Shown here: one piece after another, positions 43,939-53,129 of the stretch
How positions within the stretch are numbered: position 1 is the first letter of the stretch
Layout of the letters: every line of letters starts with the position of its first letter
Assembly (NCBI GenBank): GCA_963835825.1
Contig: CAWIGZ010000001.1
Location: forward strand, 620,001-684,000
Direction of reading: 5' to 3'
From: JADGRB01 sp963835825
GTDB lineage: Bacteria; Myxococcota_A; Polyangia; Fen-1088
DNA length: 64,000 nt
The notes under the pieces: model-generated
The model's input: the letters and a program-made list of their open reading frames with translations, nothing else
The model's database searches: none
What the model was told of the DNA's origin: nothing
Made by a program: the position numbers and the translations under genes

Positions 43939-45027
43939 TCAGGGTCCTATCAGCGCCTCGATCCGTAGGATCTTCTCCATCGACGACGCGGCCTGGGCGT
44001 GGTCCATGGCGGCAAAGACGTGGGACTGCTCGAGCGTGAATCGGTCGGGATGGCGTTCCAGGAGCCGCACGTAGTAATCGAAGTAGCGCGCCTCGGACAC
44101 GGTGCCTTTGCTCGACAGCGAGTAGCGCACCACCGCGTGCAGCGCGAAACGGTCGGGCAGCGGTTCTTGAATCAGCCGCCACCGCCGCAGCCAGGCCAGC
44201 GCCGCCGATCCCGCGCGGCCGGCCCCGGCCAGCGTGAAGAGCGCGCGCGCGTCCAGGTGGTCGCCCAGGCAGTGGGCCAGCACGATCAGCATCCGCTGGG
44301 CGGCGCGCGGCAGCCGGCGCCAGGCCCACTCCACCAGCAGCTGGACCTCGACCACGTCGTCCTCGTGGGCCATGACCCGCACCCGGGAGATCCCCTCGGC
44401 GGCCAGCCACGCGCCGAGCTCGTCGACGGTGCAGGCGCCCGCGCCGACCAGCGCATCGGCGATGTCGAGCGCCAGCGGATTCCAGCGCAACGGGCTGGTC
44501 AGCGCGGCGACGGCCGGGAAGGCGTTCCGCCGCGCCTGCACCAGCGGCGCGATCACCGGGAAGATCGACACGCCCGACAGGAGGCAGCGCCGCGCGGTCA
44601 GCAACCAGGTCACCGGCACGCCCTCCAGTGCATCCAGGAAGCGGGCCATCGCCTTGTCGTTTTCGTGGTTGTCGAGGACCACCAGCATCGGCCCGCGCGC
44701 CGTCAATCCGCTCCGGACGCTGTCAACCAGCGGATCGCGCGGCACCGAGAGCTGCAGCGCCAGCATCTGGAGCAACGTGCGGTGATCCCAGCCGCCGACG
44801 CGGAGCCAGGCGGCGCCGCCCGGATATCGCTTGCGCAGCCGGTGCGCCAGCGCGGCGGCGATGACCGACTTGCCGCTGCCGCCTCCGCCGACGAGCGCCA
44901 GGCGCGAAACGCGGCCGCTGGTGACGGCCCCGGTCAAGGTTGCCAGCTCCGTTCGCCGCCCCTTGAGCGGGATGGGCGAGGGGAGGGGGAGCGAAAATCG
45001 AGACGATCGATCGGGACGGGCGGGCAC
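43939..45027 (-). CDS. STAND/NB-ARC-like ATPase without a visible effector domain
   Basis: A 362-residue P-loop NTPase. It has Walker A GGGGSGKSVIAAALAHRL, Walker B MLVVLDNHEND, a sensor-like arginine in WLLTARRCLLSG, and a helical/winged-helix half: SPLRWNPLALDIADALVGA, AQRMLIVLAHCLGDHLDARALF, FALHAVVRYSL. This is the NB-ARC layout of STAND signal-transduction ATPases. Most STAND proteins carry an effector at one end and repeats at the other; here both are absent or very short, so it may be a core module or a partner subunit. The start at 45027 is preceded by 129 bases shared with the divergent metallopeptidase gene. Function unknown. Confidence 0.8.
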   Translation of the reverse strand: MPARPDRSSRFSLPLPSPIPLKGRRTELATLTGAVTSGRVSRLALVGGGGSGKSVIAAALAHRLRKRYPGGAAWLRVGGWDHRTLLQMLALQLSVPRDPLVDSVRSGLTARGPMLVVLDNHENDKAMARFLDALEGVPVTWLLTARRCLLSGVSIFPVIAPLVQARRNAFPAVAALTSPLRWNPLALDIADALVGAGACTVDELGAWLAAEGISRVRVMAHEDDVVEVQLLVEWAWRRLPRAAQRMLIVLAHCLGDHLDARALFTLAGAGRAGSAALAWLRRWRLIQEPLPDRFALHAVVRYSLSSKGTVSEARYFDYYVRLLERHPDRFTLEQSHVFAAMDHAQAASSMEKILRIEALIGP

Positions 45028-45156
45028 GGGCCGATCTAGCCGGCCAAGCCGCGCCAGGCAAGGATGAGCGAACGGCGGATCCGCCCAGGGCTCGGATCGC
45101 CGCCCAGCAAGGACCGCCCATCGCCCCCAAAAGGTCGTACGTTACCGGGACCGGCG

Positions 45157-46272
45157 ATGAAGCTCTTCACCTGTCCCACCTGCCAGCAGCCGCTTCATTT
45201 TGAAAACTGGCAGTGCACGAAGTGCGGCCATGAGCTGGCGTACGTGCCCGAGCACGCCACGTTGACCGCGGTCGAGCCGGTGGCCGACGCCCCGGGGCTC
45301 TTCGTGGCGCTTGGTTTGAGGGATGCGGGGGCGCGCTACCGGGCGTGCGGCAACCGGATCGATCATCAGGCCTGCAACTGGACGGTGCTCGAAGGCGACG
45401 ACCAGCGGTTCTGCCTGTCCTGTCGCCTCAACGAGATCATCCCCAACCTGGCCGATCCCGCGGCCAAGGAGGCGTGGATCAAGCTGGAGCGGAGCAAGCG
45501 CCGGCTGATCTACACGCTGATGGCGCTGGGGCTGCCGATCGAGCCGCGGTCGGTCCGTCCGGGCGGGCTGGCCTTCGCGTTCAAGCAGGATGTCCCGGGC
45601 GAGCAGCCGGTGATGATCGGCCATGACGAAGGGCTCATCACGATCAACATCGCCGAGGCCGACTCCCCCTTTCGCGAGAAGACGCGCAAGGAGATGGGCG
45701 AGGCCTACCGGACGTTGATCGGGCACTTCAGGCACGAGATCGGGCACTACTACTGGGATCGGTTGGTGGCGCGCTCTCCGTCGCTGGAGCCGTTTCGCCG
45801 CCTCTTCGGCGACGAGCGCGCCTCGTATGAGGAGGCGCTCGAGAACCATTACCGCAACGGCGCGCCGCCGGACTGGCCGACCCGGTTCGTGAGCTCGTAC
45901 GCCTCGATGCACCCCTGGGAAGACTGGGCGGAGAGCTGGGCGCACTACCTGCACATGATCGACACGCTCGACACCGCTCGCAGCTTCGGGCTGGCGTTGC
46001 GCCCGGAGATCCCGAGCAGCGGGAAGCTCCAGGTCGGCGCCCGGCGCCTGGACTTCGCCGACTTCGACGGTCTGGCGCGCGCCTGGTTCCCGGTGACGGT
46101 GGCGCTGAACGGCCTCAATCGCAGCATGGGCCTGCCCGATCTGTACCCCTTCGTGCTGTCGGAGCCGGCGCTGGAGAAGATTCGGTTCGTTCACGAGGTG
46201 GTCGAAGCGGAGAGTCGCGCTAGACTGCCGCACCCCGATGACCGACGAGCGCAAGATTCCAGCACCGGATGA
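45157..46272 (+). CDS. Zinc-ribbon, putative zinc-binding metallopeptidase
   Basis: A 371-residue soluble protein. The N-terminus is a zinc ribbon (TCPTCQQPLHFENWQCTKCGHEL), with a second Cys/His cluster (YRACGNRIDHQACNW ... FCLSC). The catalytic core has HEIGHYYWDRLV, the HExxH-like HEIGH zinc motif, and the downstream glutamate in MHPWEDWAESWAHYLHM. This arrangement characterises the conserved DUF2248-type putative zinc-binding metallopeptidases found across bacteria; their substrate is unknown. The ATG at 45157 starts MKLFTCPTC, the normal beginning. Its end overlaps the S1-protein gene by 35 bases in another frame. Confidence 0.92.
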   Translation: MKLFTCPTCQQPLHFENWQCTKCGHELAYVPEHATLTAVEPVADAPGLFVALGLRDAGARYRACGNRIDHQACNWTVLEGDDQRFCLSCRLNEIIPNLADPAAKEAWIKLERSKRRLIYTLMALGLPIEPRSVRPGGLAFAFKQDVPGEQPVMIGHDEGLITINIAEADSPFREKTRKEMGEAYRTLIGHFRHEIGHYYWDRLVARSPSLEPFRRLFGDERASYEEALENHYRNGAPPDWPTRFVSSYASMHPWEDWAESWAHYLHMIDTLDTARSFGLALRPEIPSSGKLQVGARRLDFADFDGLARAWFPVTVALNGLNRSMGLPDLYPFVLSEPALEKIRFVHEVVEAESRARLPHPDDRRAQDSSTG

Positions 46273-47461
46273 AGACTTCGCCGCGATGTTCGCGGCCTCC
46301 GAACCGCAGGGCAAGCAGGGCCGCCGCCCCGGATTGGCGATCGGCGACAAGGTCCGCGGCAAGGTGGTCTCGGTCGGGCAGGAGGTGACGGTGATCGACC
46401 TCGGCGGCGGCGGCGAGGGGACCCTGGAGACGCTGGAGCTGCGCGACGCGGATGGCCAGCTCACCGTGGCCGCCGGCGACGTCATCGAGGCGCGGGTGGT
46501 CGCGCACGGAGATCGCCCGGGGTTCGTCTCCCTGCGCCGGGGCGCCGGGCACGGCGCCAGCGGCCGCACCAGCCTCGAGGAGGCGGCCGCCGCCGGTCTG
46601 CCGGTCGAGGGGGTGGTCACCGCCGTCAACAAGGGGGGCGTGGAGGTCGACGTGGCCGGCACGCGCGCCTTCTGTCCGCTGTCGCAGCTGGAGTTGCGGC
46701 AGGTGGTCGATCCGGCCGCCTACGTCGGCCAGCGGCTCGAGTTCCGGGTGACCCGCTACGAGGACGATCGGCGGGGCGCCAACGTCGTGCTGTCGCGGCG
46801 CGCGCTGCTCGAAGAGGCGATGCAGTCGCGCGCCGTGGAGACGCGCAGCAAGCTGGTGGTGGGCGCGGTGCTCCCCGGCGTGGTCACGGCGCTCAAGGAC
46901 TTCGGGGCCTTCGTCGACGTCGGCGGGATCGAGGGGCTCTTGCCCGCCTCCGAGATCGGCTTTCAGCGCAACACCCGCCCGGCGGACGTGTTGAGCGTAG
47001 GGCAGCCGATCACGGTGGCCGTCATGCGCGTCGAGAAGCGCGACGATCCACGGCGGCCGGAGCAGGTCTCGTTCTCGCTCAAATCGCTGGAGCGCGATCC
47101 CTGGCAGGACGCGGCCGCCGAGCTTCCCGCCGGGACGCTGACCCGCGGTCAGGTCACCCGGGTCGAGCAGTTCGGCGCCTTCGTCGAGCTGCGCCCCGGC
47201 GTCGAGGGGCTGTTGCATATCAGCGAGCTCGGCGCCGGAAAGCAGCTGCGCCATGCGCGGGACGCGGCCAAGCCGGGCGACGTCCTCGAGGTCACCGTGC
47301 TCTCCATCGATCTCGAGAAGCGCCGCATCTCGCTGGGGCTCGGCGCGCGCGAGGAGGGCGTCGACGACGAGGGGCGCGCCGCGGCCGCGCGCGTCTCGGG
47401 CAAGGGCGGGGGGATGGGGACGTTCGGCGATCTGCTGAAGGGCAAGCTGCAGAATCGTTGA
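46238..47461 (+). CDS. S1 RNA-binding repeat protein
   Basis: A 407-residue protein of four S1 (OB-fold) domains at about 30-105, 120-190, 205-280 and 300-375. Repeats include LAIGDKVRGKVVSVGQEVTVIDLGG, VEGVVTAVNKGGVEVDVAGTRAF, VVTALKDFGAFVDVGGIEGLLPASEIG and RVEQFGAFVELRPGVEGLLHISELG. The last two show the classic GAFV ... GxxGL ... SE signature; the first two are more diverged. It resembles ribosomal protein S1 and its paralogues but is shorter than the six-domain S1, so it is more probably an accessory RNA-binding or translation factor. The C-terminus is Gly-rich (SGKGGGMGTFGDLLKGK). The start at 46238 lies inside the end of the metallopeptidase gene. Confidence 0.92.
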   Translation: MTDERKIPAPDEDFAAMFAASEPQGKQGRRPGLAIGDKVRGKVVSVGQEVTVIDLGGGGEGTLETLELRDADGQLTVAAGDVIEARVVAHGDRPGFVSLRRGAGHGASGRTSLEEAAAAGLPVEGVVTAVNKGGVEVDVAGTRAFCPLSQLELRQVVDPAAYVGQRLEFRVTRYEDDRRGANVVLSRRALLEEAMQSRAVETRSKLVVGAVLPGVVTALKDFGAFVDVGGIEGLLPASEIGFQRNTRPADVLSVGQPITVAVMRVEKRDDPRRPEQVSFSLKSLERDPWQDAAAELPAGTLTRGQVTRVEQFGAFVELRPGVEGLLHISELGAGKQLRHARDAAKPGDVLEVTVLSIDLEKRRISLGLGAREEGVDDEGRAAAARVSGKGGGMGTFGDLLKGKLQNR

Positions 47462-47646
47462 CGACCGCTGATGCGGGTCGAACGCCGCGCGATTGCGGCC
47501 GACCATCAGGCGCGTCCGTCGACGATGCGGACGTCCGTGCTGGACGTCCGCGGACGGCTGCCCCGCCGGCCGCGCCGAGCGAACTGGGAGCGATCCGCGG
47601 CTGACCAGCTGGCGCGCGCCTTGCTCATGGGCGGGGCGGAGGCCCC

Positions 47647-49980
47647 ATGCGCATCACGACGTCCGCAATCCTTCTGATCGTCTCGCTCTCCGTCTCGCTG
47701 GTCCCCGCCGCGGCCGGGGCCGAAACAGCGATGACGGTCGGCTCTTCCAGGCCGGCGGGAAAGAACATGCTCTGGAACGGGACGTTCGACAGCGAGACGC
47801 TGCGTCCCTGGAGCGTCGGCCTCGCTTCGTCCGACAGCGGACGGGCGTCGCTCACCAACCACGAGCTCTGCGTCCAGATCGACCGTCCGGGAGCGAGCGC
47901 CGCCAGCGTCGCCATCCGCCAGCGGCCGCTGGCTCTCGCGCGCGGGCACCACTATCAGCTGCGATTTTCGGCGCACGCCACCAAGGCGACGCGCCTGCGG
48001 GTCCGGCTGAGCAAGATCGACGCGCCCTACACCGAGCTGTGGGCGGCGACGGCCGAGGCGGCGCCGGAGGCGCGCAGCTACGCGGCCAACTTCGACGGCA
48101 CCGTCGATGAGGAGAACGCCGAGCTGGCCGTCGATCTGGGCGGCGCGCTGGCGGGCGCCGTGCCGCTGACCGTTTGCCTCGACGACGTCGAGCTCAACGA
48201 TCCGCAGGCGGAGCTTCCGGTCGAGCGTCTGCATCCGCGCGCCATCCCCAAGGTCCGCGTCAACCAGGTCGGTTACCTGCCGGGGCTGCCCAAGATCGCG
48301 ACCGTCGCCACGGGCGCAGACGCGCCGCTCGACTGGCAGCTCGTCGACGGCCACGGCCGCGTGCGCGCCAGCGGCAAGACGCGCCCCTTCGGCGAGGATC
48401 GCTCCTCGGGCGAGCGCGTCCAGCAGATCGACCTTTCGCCGATCACCGAGACGGGCGAGGGGTTCAAGCTGCGGGTGGGCGGCGACGAGAGCGTGCCGTT
48501 CGCCATCGGCGCCGACGTCTACCGGCGCCTGAAATACGACGCGCTGGCCTTCTTCTACCTGCAGCGCAGCGGGATCCCGATCAAGATGCCGTACGCGGGC
48601 AGCCCCGCCTTCGAGCGCCCGGCCGGCCACCCCGGCGACAAGAGCGTCGCCTGCGCGCCCGAGAGCCCCTGCAACTATTCCGTCGACGCCAGCGGCGGCT
48701 GGTACGACGCCGGCGATCACGGCAAGTACGTCGTCAACGGTGGGTTCTCCGTCTGGCTGCTGCAGAACCAGTACGAGACCCTGTCACGCTTCGGCACCAC
48801 CGCGGCCGCGTTCGGCGACGGGAAGATGAAGATCCCCGAGTCGAAGAACGGGCGCCCCGATCTGCTCGACGAGGCCCGCTGGGGGCTCGATCTCTTCCTC
48901 CGCTTGCAGGTGCCGGCCGGGCAGCGGATGGCCGGGATGGTTCACCAGAAGGTCCATGGCGACAAGTGGTCCAACATCCCCACCTCGCCCGCGCACGACG
49001 ACATCAAGCGCTACGTGCGGCCCGTCAGCACCGCCGCGACGCTGAATCTGGCCGCGGCGGCTGCCCAGGCGGCGCGCCTGTGGCGAAAGCTGGATCCCGC
49101 CTTCTCGGCGCGCTGCCTGACCGCCGCGGAGATCGCCTTCGCCGCCGCCAAGCGCCACCCCGCCGTGCTCGCCGAGCACGCCACGCCGGGGGGCGGCGCC
49201 TACGGCGACGGCGAGCTGGCGGACGAGTTCTACTGGGCCGCGGCGGAGCTCTTCATCACCACCGGCAAGCCCGAGTACCGCGGCGAGCTCGTCCAGTCGC
49301 GCTTTCACGCGCCGAAGGCCGGCGCGGCGGTGATGGCCGGAACCGTCGGCTGGGATCACGTCGCGCCGCTCGGAAAGATCAGCCTGGTCGTCGCGCCCAA
49401 CAGCCTCGGGGAAGAGGCCCTCGCCGAGCAGCGAAGCCAGCTGGTCGCCGCCGCCGATCACCTGCTGGGCCTCATCGCCACCCGCGGCTACCGCGTCCCG
49501 ATGCCGTCGGAGAGCGTCTACATCTGGGGCTCGAACGGCAACGTCCTCGACGCCGCGGTCGTCCTCGGCGTGGCCTACGACCTGACCCGCGATCGCAAGT
49601 ACGCCGCCGGCGTCGCCGACTGCATGGACTACATCCTCGGGCGCAACCCGCTGGCCCAGAGCTACGTCTCCGGCTACGGCACCTACGCGATGCACAACCC
49701 GCATCACCGCGTCTGGGCGCACCAGAAGGACCCGGCGCTCCCCGGGGCGCCGCCCGGCGCGGTGGCGGGCGGTCCCAACTCCGCGCTGCAGGATCCCTAC
49801 ATCCGGAAGCTGGGCCTCGGCGGCTGCCCGCCCGAGACCTGCTACGTCGACAACATCGAGTCGTACTCGACCAACGAGGTGGCGATCAACTGGAACGCCG
49901 CGCTCGCCTGGACCTCCGCCTTTCTCGACGACGTGGGCCACGAGGCCGGCAAGGCGCGACAGACGTCCGCGCGCCGCTGA
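47647..49980 (+). CDS. Secreted GH9 glycoside hydrolase (cellulase-like) with N-terminal carbohydrate-binding module
   Basis: A 777-residue exported enzyme. The signal peptide is RITTSAILLIVSLSVSLVPAAAGA. Residues about 35-185 look like a CBM4/9-type beta-sandwich (NMLWNGTFDSETLRPWSVG). An Ig-like domain (about 200-290; KVRVNQVGYLPGLPKIATV) is the usual CelD_N partner of GH9. The catalytic barrel follows: GGWYDAGDHGKYVVNGGF holds the Asp pair that acts as base, NPHHRVWAHQKD the conserved His/Arg, and YSTNEVAINWNAALAW the proton-donor Glu. This is the theme E arrangement of GH9 endoglucanases or exo-acting glucosidases. The enzyme likely attacks beta-1,4-glucan; predation or saprotrophy is a plausible context. 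Confidence 0.93.
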   Translation: MRITTSAILLIVSLSVSLVPAAAGAETAMTVGSSRPAGKNMLWNGTFDSETLRPWSVGLASSDSGRASLTNHELCVQIDRPGASAASVAIRQRPLALARGHHYQLRFSAHATKATRLRVRLSKIDAPYTELWAATAEAAPEARSYAANFDGTVDEENAELAVDLGGALAGAVPLTVCLDDVELNDPQAELPVERLHPRAIPKVRVNQVGYLPGLPKIATVATGADAPLDWQLVDGHGRVRASGKTRPFGEDRSSGERVQQIDLSPITETGEGFKLRVGGDESVPFAIGADVYRRLKYDALAFFYLQRSGIPIKMPYAGSPAFERPAGHPGDKSVACAPESPCNYSVDASGGWYDAGDHGKYVVNGGFSVWLLQNQYETLSRFGTTAAAFGDGKMKIPESKNGRPDLLDEARWGLDLFLRLQVPAGQRMAGMVHQKVHGDKWSNIPTSPAHDDIKRYVRPVSTAATLNLAAAAAQAARLWRKLDPAFSARCLTAAEIAFAAAKRHPAVLAEHATPGGGAYGDGELADEFYWAAAELFITTGKPEYRGELVQSRFHAPKAGAAVMAGTVGWDHVAPLGKISLVVAPNSLGEEALAEQRSQLVAAADHLLGLIATRGYRVPMPSESVYIWGSNGNVLDAAVVLGVAYDLTRDRKYAAGVADCMDYILGRNPLAQSYVSGYGTYAMHNPHHRVWAHQKDPALPGAPPGAVAGGPNSALQDPYIRKLGLGGCPPETCYVDNIESYSTNEVAINWNAALAWTSAFLDDVGHEAGKARQTSARR

Positions 49981-50073
49981 CGCTAGACCGGGCGATCGGG
50001 CGCCGCAACCGCGGCGTGGCGCCGATCACCTGCGATTTGGCGGCTTTGGCGCCGGGCGAGTAGGCTCTCGCGC

Positions 50074-52125
50074 ATGGCTGCCTGCGAACGCTGCTCGGCG
50101 AGCTTCGATCCCGGCGCGCGCTTCTGCGGCAGCTGCGGGGCGCCGGCCGATGGCGAGCTGGGCGGCGCGCCCGCCGACGGCGATCCCTGGATCGGGCGGG
50201 TGGTCGATCGCCGCTACCGGGTGGTGATGCGCCTCGGCTCGGGCGGCATGGGCGTCGTCTACCAGGTCGAGCACCTCCACCTCGGCAAGAAGGCCGCCAT
50301 GAAGGTCCTCACCCCCGACGGCGCGGCACAGCCGGACATGGTGCGGCGGTTTCGTAACGAGGCGCAGGCGGTCAGCAAGCTCGACCACCCGAACATCGTG
50401 CAGACCTTCGACTTCGGCCAGTGCGACGGCGCCCTCTACCTGGTGATGGAGTACATCAACGGCGACGATCTCTCGACGCTCATCCGGCGCGAGGGGCCCT
50501 GGAGCTTCGCCCGGGCGGCGCGCCTCTTCGTCCAGGTCTGCGCCGGCCTCGTCGAGGCGCACGAGGTGGGGATCGTGCACCGCGATCTCAAGCCCGAGAA
50601 CCTGATGGTGGTGAAGCGGCGCGACGGCTCGGAGCACGTCAAGATCCTCGACTTCGGTCTGGCCAAGCTGCGCGAGCGGCCGGCGGACTCCGATCGCTCG
50701 TCGGTCAGCTCGGGCGGCCAGGTGATCGGGACGCCGTACTACATGGCTCCCGAGCAGGTGCGGGGCGAGCCGCTCGACGCCCGCGCCGATCTCTACAGCG
50801 TCGGCGCCACGCTTTACCGCGTGCTGACGGGGGTGACGCCGTTCGACGCGCCGTCGCCGATGAGCGTGCTCGCCAAGCACCTCACCGACGACATCGTCCC
50901 TCCCCGGACGCGCGCGCCCGAGCGGGCGCTCCCCCCGGAGGCCGATCGGATCGTGCTGCGCGCGATGGAGAAGGCGGTCGCGGACCGTTACGCGTCGGCG
51001 CTGGAGATGCGCGACGATCTCGAGCGCGCGCTGGGCGACCTCCGCGCGGCCGGCGCCCCCGCGTCGGCGCTGTCCGGCGGCCCGTCGCTCCCTGCCCCGT
51101 CGTCGTCGGGGACGCCGCCGCCGGCCGAGCTCGGCCCGATTCCCGTCAGCCGCGCCGACGCGTTGACGGTCCCCATCGACGACTCCGACATCGTCGGGTT
51201 CGGCGATCGGCTCCGGCGCTCCGACGTGGACGACTACGAGTGGGGGCTGCGGCGCCGCCGTCTCATGACCCGCCTCCTGCTTCCGCTGGCCGCGGTGGCC
51301 GCGCTCGGCGGCGCGGTGGCGCTGTGGGCCCGCTTCGGCGGGGAGCGGGCCGAGCTGGTCGAGCGCGAGCCCAACAACACCCCGGGGTACGCCAACCTGC
51401 TTCCGATGGGCGCCCCGCTGCGCGGAACGATCGGAAAGCTGAACGCCGACGGCCACGGAGACGTCGACTACTTTCGCGTCCCGGCCGGCAAGGGCCCCCG
51501 GGCGGTCGACGCGCGGCTGGAAGGGATCCCCGACGTCGATCTGGTGCTCGAGCTCTACGATCCCGAGGGGCGCCGGATCGCCAAGAGCGACGAGCACGGC
51601 CGTGGCTGGGGGGAGTGGTTGCAGCCGATCACCGTCGGACCGGGAGAGGCCTACCTGGCCGTCCGCGAGGTCTGGATCCAGGGGGTGAAGCCGACCGAGG
51701 AGGCCGCCGATCCGTACACCCTCACGGTGCGCTGGGGGCCGCCGCAGGACGGCTGGGAGAGCGAACCCAATGACTGGCCGGCGGCCGCCACGCCCCTGCG
51801 GGCGCCGGGGCGCGTGCGTGGCTACCTGGGGCGCGCCGACGATCGCGACTGGTTCGCGATCACCGTCGACCACGACGCTCCCCTGACCGGCTCGGTGAGC
51901 GCGGCGGCCGGCGTCGACCTGGTGTTGATGCGCGATCCGGAGGGGAAGCGGCCCATCGACCAGCACGGCGCGGGCGGGACCGAGGAGTTCGCCGTCGAGG
52001 CCCACGCCGGAACGCCGGTCTTGATCGGGGTTGCCCGCAAGCTCCCGCCGGGCGCCGACGTCAAGGCGCAGCCGCTGCAAGGCCTCGACGATCCCTATGA
52101 GCTGAAGGTCGACGTCGGTCCATGA
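50074..52125 (+). CDS. Membrane Ser/Thr protein kinase with zinc ribbon and extracytoplasmic PPC-like repeats
   Basis: A 683-residue receptor-like kinase. Residues 4-21 form a zinc ribbon (CERC ... CGSC). The kinase domain (about 48-310) is complete: LGSGGMGVVYQVEH glycine loop, the Lys in KKAAMKVL, VHRDLKPENLMV catalytic loop, DFGLAKL and TPYYMAPEQVRG. A Pro/Ser-rich linker is followed by one TM at about 397-418 (LLPLAAVAALGGAVALWARF). The outside part has two related beta-domains, each opening with an E-x-EPN motif (VEREPNNTPGYANLLPMG; WESEPNDWPAAATPLRAPG), like bacterial pre-peptidase C-terminal (PPC) domains. It probably senses the periplasm or surface. Its stop overlaps the next gene's ATG. 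Confidence 0.93.
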   Translation: MAACERCSASFDPGARFCGSCGAPADGELGGAPADGDPWIGRVVDRRYRVVMRLGSGGMGVVYQVEHLHLGKKAAMKVLTPDGAAQPDMVRRFRNEAQAVSKLDHPNIVQTFDFGQCDGALYLVMEYINGDDLSTLIRREGPWSFARAARLFVQVCAGLVEAHEVGIVHRDLKPENLMVVKRRDGSEHVKILDFGLAKLRERPADSDRSSVSSGGQVIGTPYYMAPEQVRGEPLDARADLYSVGATLYRVLTGVTPFDAPSPMSVLAKHLTDDIVPPRTRAPERALPPEADRIVLRAMEKAVADRYASALEMRDDLERALGDLRAAGAPASALSGGPSLPAPSSSGTPPPAELGPIPVSRADALTVPIDDSDIVGFGDRLRRSDVDDYEWGLRRRRLMTRLLLPLAAVAALGGAVALWARFGGERAELVEREPNNTPGYANLLPMGAPLRGTIGKLNADGHGDVDYFRVPAGKGPRAVDARLEGIPDVDLVLELYDPEGRRIAKSDEHGRGWGEWLQPITVGPGEAYLAVREVWIQGVKPTEEAADPYTLTVRWGPPQDGWESEPNDWPAAATPLRAPGRVRGYLGRADDRDWFAITVDHDAPLTGSVSAAAGVDLVLMRDPEGKRPIDQHGAGGTEEFAVEAHAGTPVLIGVARKLPPGADVKAQPLQGLDDPYELKVDVGP

Positions 52126-52634
52126 CCGGTCCGCGGGTCGCGGTCATCGTCAGCCTGATGGTCGGCGCCGGCGGATGCGGGAGCGCGCCGAGAGCGACCG
52201 ACGCCGGGTCGCGCGACGCCCGGCCGGACGTTCCGCCCGTCGCCGATCCCCGCGCCGCGCTCTGCGCCGGGCGAGAAGGCGGAACGTCGGTCGTCGGTTA
52301 CGACGTCATCCAGGCGGTGTTCAACCAGAACTGCGTCATCTGCCACAGCGCCGGAAACGACCTCAATCTTCAGGCGGGCGTCTCCTTTGGCAACCTGGTG
52401 AACCAGGCGGCCCCCACTTCCGAGGCTTGCGGCGGAACGCTGGTGGTCCCCGGAAGTCCCAGCGCCAGCTACCTCTACCAGAAGCTCACCGAGGCCGCGC
52501 CCTGCTCCGGCTCTCAGATGCCCCGCACGGACGTCTGGGCCGATCCGCTCCCCGCCTGCGTCACGGCGCTGGTCTCCTCCTGGATCGCGGAGGGGGCGTC
52601 CGGGCCCCTCACCGACGGCGGCGCCGAGCAATAG
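52122..52634 (+). CDS. Lipoprotein with a c-type haem-binding motif
   Basis: A 170-residue exported lipoprotein (lipobox GAGGC near residue 19) with a Pro/Ala linker and one haem motif CVICH in FNQNCVICHSAGNDLNLQAG. The sequence around it and GSPSASYLYQKLT ... SQMPR resembles the small cytochrome domain of PSCyt1-like proteins, where the Met in QMPR may be the sixth ligand. A second Cys pair (EACGG, AAPCSG) could be structural. Coupling by ATGA overlap to the kinase gene suggests the haem protein is part of the same pathway, perhaps as a redox or envelope sensor; this is inference. Confidence 0.85.
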   Translation: MTGPRVAVIVSLMVGAGGCGSAPRATDAGSRDARPDVPPVADPRAALCAGREGGTSVVGYDVIQAVFNQNCVICHSAGNDLNLQAGVSFGNLVNQAAPTSEACGGTLVVPGSPSASYLYQKLTEAAPCSGSQMPRTDVWADPLPACVTALVSSWIAEGASGPLTDGGAEQ

Positions 52635-52665
52635 ACGGCGAACGCCTGGTGCTTATGAGGGACGG

Positions 52666-53109
52666 GTGGGACACGACGACGCATCTGTGGTCACTGCTTG
52701 CAGCGCGTGCGGCAGCCTGAACCGGATCTTGCGCGCGCGGCTGGGTGACGATCCGACCTGTGGTCGCTGCAAGGCGAAGATCTTCGCGCGCCGCCCGGTC
52801 ACGGTCACCGACGCGAGCTGGAAGAAGGAGGTCGAGGAGTCGCCGCTCCCCGTGCTGGTCGATTTTTGGGCCCCCTGGTGCGGCCCCTGCCGCGCGGTCG
52901 CCCCGGTGCTGGAGACGCTGGCGGCAGAGCGGGCGGGCAAGGTGAAGATCGCCAAGCTCAACGTCGACGAGAATCCCCAGGCCGCGTCGCGCTTCGCCGT
53001 GCAGGCGATCCCCACCATGATTCTCTTTCGCGGACCGCTGATCGTCGACCAGATTCGCGGCGCGGTCCCCAAGCAGACCATCGAGGCGCACCTCGACCGC
53101 GTCAGCTGA
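52666..53109 (+). CDS. Thioredoxin 2-type (TrxC-like) thioredoxin with zinc-binding head
   Basis: A 147-residue cytoplasmic thiol-disulfide oxidoreductase. The N-terminus carries a four-cysteine zinc ribbon (ACSACG ... CGRCK), followed by a standard thioredoxin fold with FWAPWCGPCRAVAP active site and the cis-Pro loop VQAIPTMILF. This is the TrxC architecture, which is associated with oxidative and heat stress. The start is GTG at 52666 (MGHDDASVVTACSAC) with GAGGG just upstream; the nearby ATG at 52655 is out of frame. It follows the cytochrome lipoprotein gene by 31 bases and converges with the next gene. Confidence 0.93.
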   Translation: MGHDDASVVTACSACGSLNRILRARLGDDPTCGRCKAKIFARRPVTVTDASWKKEVEESPLPVLVDFWAPWCGPCRAVAPVLETLAAERAGKVKIAKLNVDENPQAASRFAVQAIPTMILFRGPLIVDQIRGAVPKQTIEAHLDRVS

Positions 53110-53129
53110 CGGACGGAGCGGCCGAGACC

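Noticed and set aside
43939..47461. Complete known antiphage defence system around the STAND ATPase
   Set aside because: Only a bare NTPase core, a metallopeptidase and an S1 protein are present; no effector, sensor repeats or known partner is visible, so it is reported only as an inference.
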